Assembly: GCA_900319615.1 (NCBI GenBank)
Contig: ONPE01000102.1
Coordinates: 1 to 5,564, forward strand
Origin: an uncultured Eubacteriales bacterium
GTDB taxonomy: Bacteria; Bacillota; Clostridia; Oscillospirales; Acutalibacteraceae
Reading direction: 5' to 3'
DNA: 5,564 bases
Position 1 is the first letter of the stretch, and the number at the start of each line of letters is the position of its first letter. The notes below the pieces were generated by a model. It ran no database searches. It saw nothing but the letters and a program-made list of their open reading frames with translations, and had not been told where the DNA came from. The position numbers were made by a program, and so were the translations under genes. Of the stretch, positions 1-4,345 are shown piece by piece.

Positions 1-288
1 ATCGGCAGGATCCTGCACTACATCATCATGTCCGTACCGAGGAATATCGAAAAAGACGCCAAAAAGCTGCCCGAGGGTCACGAACGCGAAAACAGATTCA
101 AAAGTGCCCGATCTACGAGAAAGGGCTTTGACAACAACAGCCTCAGGTTCATGTCGATGGCGGCGGGTCATGTCTTCCCGTATAACTACGCTCAGGCGTT
201 TGCGGAGCTCACCAACGGCCATTTGATAAAGGGTTTACGCTTGCTGATGAAGAAGATCGAGGTGCCAAAGCTGCCGAAGGATAAATAA
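1..288 (+). CDS. C-terminal part of an unrecognised protein (5' end outside window)
   Basis: The reading frame is open from base 1 to the TAA at 286-288, giving 95 visible residues. The ATG at 28 has no clear ribosome-binding site, and the frame continues upstream as IGRILHYII, so this is more likely the tail of a larger gene than a small gene of its own. The tail is strongly basic (many Lys and Arg, for example around residues 10-45). It has a short more hydrophobic part near FMSMAAGHVFPYNYAQAF and ends in a Lys/Pro-rich stretch (VPKLPKDK). I see no catalytic motif, signal peptide or transmembrane segment and do not recognise the family. The terminator at 352-379 follows 63 bases later, so this is the last gene of its transcription unit. 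That it is coding is fairly sure; its function is unknown. Confidence 0.7.
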   Translation: MGRILHYIIMSVPRNIEKDAKKLPEGHERENRFKSARSTRKGFDNNSLRFMSMAAGHVFPYNYAQAFAELTNGHLIKGLRLLMKKIEVPKLPKDK

Positions 289-351
289 GAGCGCAATGGT
301 TTTGTATCTGAACTGCACCGAAAAATTAATTTAATATCTTGTGATGAAAAG

Positions 352-379
352 GTCTGCACGGTTTCGTGCAGGCTTTTTT
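352..379 (+). terminator. Intrinsic terminator of the upstream unit
   Basis: The arms GTCTGCACG (352-360) and CGTGCAGGC (365-373) form a 9-bp stem including one G-U pair, closed by a GTTT tetraloop. Six T residues (374-379) follow at once. This is a classical Rho-independent terminator, 63 bases after the stop codon of the partial gene. Confidence 0.85.
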
Positions 380-594
380 GCTGCCGCGATACAGGCAAAA
401 CCGCAAAAATCAGCCTTGCTAAATTGATTACAGATGTCTTTTGCTATTATCAAAGATAAATTAATAATTCCCATACAGAATGTTTACAGATGCGTAACAG
501 TTTGTTCCTATAACGAATCAAACAGCATTTATTATTCCTGTATAGAATTGTCAAAACTTGTCGGAAAGGCTCTATTTTCTTTATACAAATTAAA
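380..594. other. AT-rich spacer, no gene supported
   Basis: This is the first half of the 534-base gap between the partial gene and the NlpC/P60 gene. A 63-codon open frame at 434-625 lacks a ribosome-binding site, has a composition unlike the neighbouring genes, and overlaps the palindrome at 595-611 and the start of the -35 box at 622-627. I do not call it a gene. No convincing hairpin with a T-tract and no tRNA-like structure is seen here. Confidence 0.6.
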
Positions 595-611
595 GGTTAC
601 AGGCTGTAACC
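595..611. promoter_or_regulatory. Perfect palindrome GGTTACAGGCTGTAACC, candidate operator
   Basis: Two 8-bp arms (GGTTACAG at 595-602, CTGTAACC at 604-611) surround a single central G. It ends 10 bp before the -35 box of the first promoter of the NlpC/P60 gene, which suits a regulator-binding site. Each arm contains TGTAAC, which fits the TGTWAH half-site known for WalR, the regulator of wall hydrolases in Bacillus. WalR boxes, however, are direct repeats five bases apart, and this one is inverted. The regulator is therefore unknown. Confidence 0.5.
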
Positions 612-621
612 ATACCGTTTG

Positions 622-651
622 TTGATAACTCTTGTGCAACTTGTATATAAT
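622..651 (+). promoter_or_regulatory. Candidate promoter P1 of the NlpC/P60 gene
   Basis: TTGATA (622-627) and TATAAT (646-651) are separated by 18 bp, with a perfect -10 box and a -35 box differing from TTGACA at one position. The predicted start near 658 would give a leader of about 200 bases. The palindrome at 595-611 lies just upstream of the -35. Confidence 0.6.
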
Positions 652-705
652 CGAGATTTAAAATCTGTTTTTATTGTCATTATAACAATATTTTGCCTCA
701 AATAC

Positions 706-734
706 TTGATATTGGAATAATTCTCTGATATAAT
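706..734 (+). promoter_or_regulatory. Candidate promoter P2 of the NlpC/P60 gene, extended -10
   Basis: TTGATA (706-711) and TATAAT (729-734) are separated by 17 bp, and a TG one base before the -10 (726-727) makes it an extended -10 promoter. This is the best promoter in this spacer. The predicted start is near 741, giving a leader of about 115 bases. A 9-bp inverted repeat, TGTCATTAT (675-683) and ATAATGACA (733-741), brackets the promoter, its right arm overlapping the -10 box and start site. It could be regulatory or chance in AT-rich DNA. Confidence 0.7.
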
Positions 735-845
735 AATGACAGTTTTGTTACCAAAGTGATCAAAAACGCATCTTCGCTTGTAGTTTTTAAGAGATTTCGC
801 GCCATATAAATACTATATATAGGTGCAGACAAAGCGAGATGATAT

Positions 846-850
846 GGAGG
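846..850 (+). promoter_or_regulatory. Ribosome-binding site that fixes the NlpC/P60 start at 856
   Basis: GGAGG at 846-850 lies five bases before the ATG at 856. An in-frame GTG at 823 would add eleven residues but has no comparable site before it and would place charged residues ahead of an otherwise ideal signal peptide. The ATG at 856 is therefore preferred. Confidence 0.85.
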
Positions 851-855
851 TTTCT

Positions 856-2457
856 ATGAAAACGTTTAAGAAAGCAATTTCGATAATGATGATCGCGGCA
901 GTACTTGTCGCCATGATAGCGATCGGCACGATCTCGTCCGGCGCTTCGGGCACAGGCGTAGGCCTCGCCGAGTGGGCGCTCAACGCCTACTACTCCGGCT
1001 GGGATTACGTATACGGCGGCTCCACCCCCGGCGCTGTCGACTGCTCCGGTCTGATCTACTCATATGCAGGCGGTTACCGCGGCGGCAACGACCAGACCTT
1101 CAACTCCGACTACCGCGGCTATACATCCGACGGCGTGCCTAACATCCACGGTCTGGGTCTGTATTCTCCCGGTCACGTCGGCGTGTACGTAGGCAACGGC
1201 ATGGCTGTCGACGCACGAGGCGACGCTTACGGCGTTTGCTACGAGAGCGTATGGAGCCACGGCTGGACCCAGTACTTCAAGGTTCCCGGCGTTTCCTATC
1301 CCACCACCGGTTGGGTAGAGTTCAACGGCGACTACTACTATTATGAAGACGGCGAATATCTCGCCGATACAACAAGAACGATCGACGGTACCAACTACAC
1401 CTTCACCTCCTCGGGCAAGTCCTCTAAGGGCGGTGCAGGCTCCTCGAGCTCAAGCTCCTCTTCGTCGACGTCAACATCGACATCAACTGCAGCCGCTTCT
1501 ACAGACAGCGGCGCCCTTAAGAACGGCTCCACCGGCGATAAGGTCGAGAAGCTGCAGGCAAGACTGCAGGAGCTCGGCTACTACACCGGCTCAGTTGACG
1601 GCAGCTTCGGCAGCGGCACCGAAGAAGCGTTCAAGCTCTTCCAGAAGACAGCAGGTCTGTATGTAGACGGCATCGCCGGTTCCGATGCAGATTACCTCTT
1701 CTCCGATAACGCTCCTTCTTATAAGACAGAGACTTCGACCGAGACCGAGACTGCTGCAGAGACTCCCGCCGAGACAAAGCTCGAGAAGACCGAGCTTGCC
1801 GGCACAGGCGTAGGTGAAAGCACCGCTGCAGCCGCAGCCGAGACAGCAGATACAGCCGACACAGGCATCAAGCTCGGGAAGGGCGACTACAGCGACGACG
1901 TAGCGCTCACACAGCTCAAGCTCATCGAGCTCGGTTACCTCAGCGGCGAGGCTGACGGCGAGTACGGCGCAGCTACCGAGGCAGCTGTAAAGAACTTCCA
2001 GACAGCAAACAATCTGACTGCTACCGGCGTAGTTGAGCAGAGCACATACGACGCTATCTTCTCCGACAGCGCTGTGAAGAACACCGCCGAGGCATCCGCC
2101 GCACCCGCAGCAGCATCCGCTGCATCCGACGCGTTAGCCAAGGCTGACGCTCAGCAGACTCAGAGCGCAGGTCCCGCCGCAGCCGCCGGTATGGTCTCAA
2201 AGCCTGCCGCAGATGCTGCCAAGACCCCCAAGACCGACGTTGAGAAGAACACCGCCGAGCTCTCTTCCAAGAGCGTTGCGGCAGTAGCCGATTCTCCGAT
2301 CTTCAAGCGCAGCGCCAACGCTACCAACTTCGAGTTCATCATCTGGCTCGTCGTCATGATCGTTGTCATGCTGGTCACCTTCTCCATCGTCTATGTGATC
2401 GAGAAGAAAAAGCAGAGAAACGCTTACAGCGCAAGAAGATTCCAGACTCAGGCGTGA
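856..2457 (+). CDS. Exported NlpC/P60 peptidoglycan hydrolase with two peptidoglycan-binding domains and a C-terminal membrane anchor
   Basis: The product is a 533-residue predicted cysteine peptidase of the NlpC/P60 family, which cuts peptide stems of peptidoglycan outside the membrane. Order of parts: signal peptide 1-30 (basic MKTFKK, then a hydrophobic core); NlpC/P60 domain about 33-145 with Cys63 in VDCSGLIY and His107 in GHVGVYVG; two repeats resembling cell-wall-binding (GW-type) repeats about 152-190 (GWVEFNG, IDGTNYTF); a Ser/Thr linker about 196-213; PG_binding_1 domain about 219-283 (GDKVEKLQARLQELGYYTG); a Thr/Glu-rich linker; a second PG_binding_1 domain about 338-403; an Ala-rich spacer; a transmembrane helix about 494-515; and a basic tail (KKKQR). 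The signal peptide plus C-terminal helix suggests a type I membrane protein with the enzyme outside. The third catalytic position appears to be Asp119 (VDARG) rather than the usual His. It is transcribed alone, from the promoters upstream. The family is confident; the exact bond cut is unknown. Confidence 0.92.
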   Translation: MKTFKKAISIMMIAAVLVAMIAIGTISSGASGTGVGLAEWALNAYYSGWDYVYGGSTPGAVDCSGLIYSYAGGYRGGNDQTFNSDYRGYTSDGVPNIHGLGLYSPGHVGVYVGNGMAVDARGDAYGVCYESVWSHGWTQYFKVPGVSYPTTGWVEFNGDYYYYEDGEYLADTTRTIDGTNYTFTSSGKSSKGGAGSSSSSSSSSTSTSTSTAAASTDSGALKNGSTGDKVEKLQARLQELGYYTGSVDGSFGSGTEEAFKLFQKTAGLYVDGIAGSDADYLFSDNAPSYKTETSTETETAAETPAETKLEKTELAGTGVGESTAAAAAETADTADTGIKLGKGDYSDDVALTQLKLIELGYLSGEADGEYGAATEAAVKNFQTANNLTATGVVEQSTYDAIFSDSAVKNTAEASAAPAAASAASDALAKADAQQTQSAGPAAAAGMVSKPAADAAKTPKTDVEKNTAELSSKSVAAVADSPIFKRSANATNFEFIIWLVVMIVVMLVTFSIVYVIEKKKQRNAYSARRFQTQA

Positions 2458-2507
2458 TTGCCGATACACCGATTTGAGAGTTAACATTTTAAGTCAAGAT
2501 AGATAAG

Positions 2508-2546
2508 CAGGAAGCGGTACGGCGTCGGTCGTACCGCTTCCTGTTT
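2508..2546 (+). terminator. Stem-loop terminator after the NlpC/P60 gene
   Basis: A perfect 13-bp stem joins CAGGAAGCGGTAC (2508-2520) and GTACCGCTTCCTG (2531-2543) around a 10-base loop, starting 50 bases after the stop codon. Only three T residues follow (2544-2546), so termination relies on stem strength. It could also act as an mRNA-stabilising 3' hairpin. Confidence 0.7.
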
Positions 2547-2599
2547 GCACACTCAAGTATATATTCGGAAAATTAAAGGCTTTGAAATAATACTGATCC

Positions 2600-2630
2600 T
2601 TGATTAAAGATTGTTTTGGATCGGTATAAA
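2600..2630 (+). promoter_or_regulatory. Weak candidate promoter in the degV upstream spacer
   Basis: TTGATT (2600-2605) and TATAAA (2625-2630) are 19 bp apart, longer than the optimum. If active, it would start a transcript near 2637 that includes the hairpin region at 2737-2811 and reads into the DegV gene. The bases GATCC and GGATC (2595-2599 and 2618-2622) form a short inverted repeat across the spacer. This is a low-confidence call. Confidence 0.25.
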
Positions 2631-2691
2631 AGCCGTCGGACTTATCTGATAACCCGGTGATCGATCATACTGTCGTCGAAACGAATGTAAC

Positions 2692-2710
2692 AGTATGGTG
2701 TGATAAAAAA
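2692..2710. repeat. Half copy of the AGTATGGTGT-N3-A-tract motif
   Basis: AGTATGGTGT (2692-2701) followed after three bases by six A residues (2705-2710) matches the right halves of the palindromes at 4083 and 4232, including the position of the A-tract. The left arm of the palindrome is not kept. Instead, CATACTGT (2666-2673) can pair with ACAGTATG (2690-2697) as an 8-bp stem with a 16-base loop. Confidence 0.45.
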
Positions 2711-2736
2711 CCGCATGGATACTGGATTCCTACTGT

Positions 2737-2811
2737 CGGTAGAGAGGCATTTCTACCGCTCGTATACTCTATCAGGCAGGCGAGAGAATCCTCTACCTGC
2801 ACGAGTAGAGC
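2737..2811 (+). ncRNA. Candidate structured RNA or leader: two adjacent hairpins with competing pairings
   Basis: The first hairpin is CGGTAGA (2737-2743) with TCTACCG (2752-2758) and an 8-base loop. The second starts where the first ends and is a long interrupted stem of four helices: GCTC/GAGC (2758-2761/2808-2811), ACTC/GAGT (2766-2769/2803-2806), GCAGG/CCTGC (2776-2780/2796-2800) and AGAG/CTCT (2783-2786/2791-2794), closed by the tetraloop AATC. GGTAGAG in the first hairpin can instead pair with CTCTACC (2791-2797) inside the second, so two folds exclude each other. There is no open frame here. It matches no riboswitch class that I can recognise by eye (no T-box, SAM, lysine or c-di-AMP core seen). 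The strand is assumed from the flanking genes. Confidence 0.35.
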
Positions 2812-2823
2812 GTTATTCGGTTT

Positions 2824-2858
2824 GGTAGGTTGAGTTTTTTGCAACCAACCTGTATGAT
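2824..2858 (+). promoter_or_regulatory. Candidate degV promoter overlapped by an inverted repeat
   Basis: TTGAGT (2830-2835) and TATGAT (2853-2858) are exactly 17 bp apart, placing a start near 2865 and a leader of about 63 bases. An inverted repeat, GGTAGGTTG (2824-2832) and CAACCAACC (2842-2850), with one A-A mismatch spans the -35 and spacer. This is where a repressor would sit. If transcription instead comes from upstream, the same repeat would form an RNA hairpin whose loop holds six U residues. Confidence 0.45.
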
Positions 2859-2869
2859 TTTACCAGTAG

Positions 2870-2889
2870 CGCAGATCTGCGAACGCAGA
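2870..2889. promoter_or_regulatory. Overlapping palindromes in the degV leader
   Basis: CGCAGATCTGCG (2870-2881) is a perfect 12-bp palindrome just after the predicted start site. Its right half TCTGC (2876-2880) can also pair with a second GCAGA (2885-2889) around a GAAC loop. The segment thus offers two alternative small hairpins, followed by A6-TC-T6 (2894-2907) up to the ribosome-binding site. It may be an operator or a translation-control leader. Confidence 0.35.
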
Positions 2890-2927
2890 AACCAAAAAAT
2901 CTTTTTTCGGAGGCTTGATTTCAGATC

Positions 2928-3806
2928 ATGAGCTTTACAATAATCACCGATACCTCGGCGAACCTGCCGAGCAAGCTGCTAAAGGAACGTGACATCCACG
3001 TTATCCCGTATTATTACTCCATCGGAGACAAAGAGTTTTCCTGCCTCGACACCGACGGCTTTGACGGAGGCAAGTTCTATAAGGCGATGCGCATGGGCGC
3101 GGAGATCAAGACCTCCGCGATCAATTTCCAGGCGTATGTCGATTTCTTCACGCCCTTCCTCGAGAGCGGCTCCGATATCCTTTTCGTCAGTATGTCGTCC
3201 GGCATCAGCAGCTCCTACCGCTGCTCTGAGATAGCCGCGAAGGAGCTTCGCGAAAAGTTCCCGAATCGCAAGCTGTGCCTGCTCGACACGATCGGCGCGT
3301 CACTTGGCGAGGGTCTTTTCGCCCTCAGGGCAGCCGATATGCGCGACGAGGGCATTGGTATAGAGGAGGTACACTCCACGCTCGAGAGCGAGAAGATGTG
3401 TATGTATCAGGTGTTCACAGTCGACGACCTGATGTACCTCAAGCACACCGGACGTCTGACCGGTTCAGCCGCGATCGTCGGCAATATGCTGCAGGTCAAG
3501 CCCATCTTAAAGGGCAACGAGAACGGCGAGATCGTCAACTTTTCCAAGGTCATCGGCAGGAAGAAGGCTGTCGACGCCCTTGCCCAGCGCTACAATATGC
3601 TGGTGAAGGATCCCGAATCCCAGATCGTCGGCATCGCTCACGCCGACTGTAACGAGGACGCGGATTATCTTATCGAGCTGCTCAACAAGAAGAAGCCGCC
3701 TAAGGAGATCCTCAAGGTGATGTACGAGCCCGTCACCGGCTCCCATGTCGGACCCGGTACCCTCGCGCTGTTCTTCATGGGCGACAGCAGCGTAAGATTC
3801 CGCTGA
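2928..3806 (+). CDS. DegV family fatty-acid-binding protein (FakB-like)
   Basis: The product is a cytoplasmic 292-residue protein, the usual full length for DegV. Proteins of this family bind a single fatty acid; the FakB members present it to the kinase FakA, which makes acyl-phosphate for phospholipid synthesis. Family landmarks in order: N-terminal TDTSANLP (7-14); KTS at 61-63; VSMSSGISSSY (87-97), the fatty-acid carboxylate loop; LDTIGASLGEG (119-129); DDLMYLKHTGRLTG (166-179) with Arg176; VKPIL (190-194); and GSHVGPGTLALFFMG (271-285) with His273. The ATG at 2928 is the only sensible start because an in-frame TGA lies at 2916-2918. GGAGG at 2909-2913 is 14 bases away, longer than usual. 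No fakA-like kinase gene is visible beside it, so a FakB role is inferred from family only. It is probably transcribed alone. Confidence 0.92.
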   Translation: MSFTIITDTSANLPSKLLKERDIHVIPYYYSIGDKEFSCLDTDGFDGGKFYKAMRMGAEIKTSAINFQAYVDFFTPFLESGSDILFVSMSSGISSSYRCSEIAAKELREKFPNRKLCLLDTIGASLGEGLFALRAADMRDEGIGIEEVHSTLESEKMCMYQVFTVDDLMYLKHTGRLTGSAAIVGNMLQVKPILKGNENGEIVNFSKVIGRKKAVDALAQRYNMLVKDPESQIVGIAHADCNEDADYLIELLNKKKPPKEILKVMYEPVTGSHVGPGTLALFFMGDSSVRFR

Positions 3807-3878
3807 GACGCGTGCGTCTTTATTCTCCATGACGCGTGCGTCTTTATTCTCCATGACGCGTGCGTCTTTTTACTCCAT
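3807..3878 (+). repeat. Three tandem 24-bp repeats forming terminator-like hairpins after degV
   Basis: Units lie at 3807-3830, 3831-3854 and 3855-3878, the first beginning on the base after the TGA of the DegV gene. Units 1 and 2 are identical; unit 3 differs at two positions. Each opens with GACGCGTGCGTC (GACG/CGTC around CGTG) and continues with TTTATT or TTTTTA, so each resembles a miniature intrinsic terminator. Because the 12-mer is almost self-complementary, separate units can also pair with each other to make a longer stem. The array probably serves as the 3' end of the degV transcript and could vary in copy number between strains. Confidence 0.8.
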
Positions 3879-3930
3879 ACCTCAACGTTATCATTAATTC
3901 TATTGTTGATCGATCACAACGTTTGGATTT

Positions 3931-4064
3931 ATCACTGACGATATCCTTCTTTAATGTTTGAGTTATTTGACTTATCGCTCAGTACTTTGATGGAGCGATC
4001 ACCGACGATATCCCTCTTTAATGTTTGAGTCGTACGATTTATCGCTCAACGCTGTGATCTGTCT
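3931..4064. repeat. 67-bp tandem duplication in the degV-tyrS spacer
   Basis: Copy A (3931-3997) begins ATCACTGACGATATCC and copy B (3998-4064) begins ATCACCGACGATATCC. About 49 of the first 60 bases agree by hand alignment, including the shared block CTTTAATGTTTGAGT, while the last seven bases diverge. At the junction ATCGCTC (3974-3980) and GAGCGAT (3993-3999) form a 7-bp inverted repeat with a 12-base loop. A degenerate third piece may lie just upstream (CGATCAC at 3911-3917). Neither copy contains a convincing gene. Confidence 0.75.
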
Positions 4065-4082
4065 TATTTCGACGCCAACCTG

Positions 4083-4099
4083 ACACCATAGTATGGTGT
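4083..4099. repeat. Perfect palindrome ACACCATA-G-TATGGTGT, copy 2 of the motif
   Basis: Arms at 4083-4090 and 4092-4099 are perfectly complementary around a central G. Three bases later an A-tract (4103-4106) begins, as in the other copies. No promoter with good spacing is seen immediately after this copy. The odd-length dyad looks like a DNA-binding site for a dimeric regulator, or like a small dispersed repeat. Confidence 0.6.
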
Positions 4100-4117
4100 A
4101 CCAAAAGGTATATATTT

Positions 4118-4154
4118 CAAAACGCCGTTCCGGTCAAGCCGGGGCGGTGTTTTG
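4118..4154 (+). terminator. Strong intrinsic terminator, possibly bidirectional
   Basis: A 16-bp continuous stem pairs 4118-4133 (CAAAACGCCGTTCCGG) with 4139-4154 (CCGGGGCGGTGTTTTG), including three G-U pairs, around the 5-base loop TCAAG. The A-tract at the foot of the left arm and the T-tract at the foot of the right arm allow termination in either direction. It insulates tyrS from transcripts arriving from the degV side. Confidence 0.85.
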
Positions 4155-4231
4155 ATTAACAAGCCTTTCTCGGGATGCGTTGGTCGGTAAATCAAAAGGC
4201 TGTGATCTGTGAAGCTGCGTATAATAACTAA

Positions 4232-4248
4232 ACATCATAGTATGGTGT
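4232..4248. promoter_or_regulatory. Palindrome ACATCATA-G-TATGGTGT just upstream of the tyrS promoter
   Basis: This is the third copy of the motif, with one mismatch between its arms (4232-4239 and 4241-4248). A seven-base A-tract (4252-4258) separates it from the -35 box at 4260. That position suits an activator site or an UP-like element for tyrS. No known operator that I can name matches it; it resembles the NrdR box only in its ACAC/GTGT ends and has a different length and core. Confidence 0.5.
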
Positions 4249-4259
4249 ACTAAAAAAAC

Positions 4260-4288
4260 TTGACGTTTTGCGTAAATGATACTATACT
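4260..4288 (+). promoter_or_regulatory. Promoter of tyrS
   Basis: TTGACG (4260-4265) and TATACT (4283-4288) are separated by 17 bp, each one base from consensus. The predicted start is near 4295, so the leader is only about 50 bases and too short for a T-box. Within the leader, TTTCGATA is repeated at 4305-4312 and 4315-4322, ten bases apart, next to a small GAAAA/TTTTC dyad (4296-4308). Confidence 0.8.
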
Positions 4289-4333
4289 ATAGGTTGAAAA
4301 CAATTTTCGATAGATTTCGATATTATGTATTTA

Positions 4334-4338
4334 GGAGG
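4334..4338 (+). promoter_or_regulatory. Ribosome-binding site that decides the TTG start of tyrS
   Basis: GGAGG (4334-4338) sits seven bases before TTG at 4346. An in-frame ATG at 4325 lies upstream of this site and has no Shine-Dalgarno of its own, so translation from TTG is the better reading. Confidence 0.8.
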
Positions 4339-4345
4339 AAAACCC

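Larger units (their letters stand above)
4051..4210. repeat. Direct 12-mer GCTGTGATCTGT repeated about 148 bp apart
   Basis: Identical 12-mers lie at 4051-4062 and 4199-4210. Each precedes a copy of the ACACCATA-type palindrome by nearly the same distance (32 and 33 bases). The pair suggests an old duplication of a small regulatory module of about 149 bp, with the terminator at 4118-4154 inside the repeat interval. Confidence 0.5.

Noticed and set aside
434..625. 63-codon open frame upstream of the NlpC/P60 gene
   Set aside because: It has no ribosome-binding site, lies in AT-rich spacer with codon use unlike the neighbours, and overlaps the palindrome and -35 region of P1.
823..855. GTG start eleven codons upstream for the NlpC/P60 protein
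   Set aside because: The ATG at 856 has GGAGG at ideal spacing and starts a normal signal peptide; the GTG has neither.
658..855. c-di-AMP (ydaO-type) riboswitch before a wall hydrolase
   Set aside because: This class often precedes such genes, but the leader is AT-rich and shows none of the conserved GC-rich core, and no attenuator hairpin with a T-tract precedes the start codon.
1343..1666. 107-codon + strand frame inside the NlpC/P60 gene, plus several minus-strand frames there
   Set aside because: These are shadows of the low-complexity linkers (Ser, Thr, Ala runs) of the real gene in other frames.
3507..3854. 115-codon minus-strand frame opening with a repeated octapeptide MENKDARV
   Set aside because: The octapeptide is the 24-bp tandem repeat read backwards, and the rest is antisense to the conserved DegV protein.
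3807..4064. CRISPR array
   Set aside because: The 24-bp units are directly adjacent without spacers and the 67-bp repeats are only two divergent copies; no cas gene is present.
4083..4248. Small transposon (MITE) bounded by the two palindromes
   Set aside because: Each end is itself a palindrome, no target-site duplication is visible, and the interior holds an ordinary terminator. An operator or module duplication is simpler, though a genome search could reopen this.
4325..4345. In-frame ATG start for tyrS at 4325
   Set aside because: The ribosome-binding site GGAGG lies downstream of this ATG and upstream of TTG 4346, and known TyrRS proteins begin close to the TTG position.
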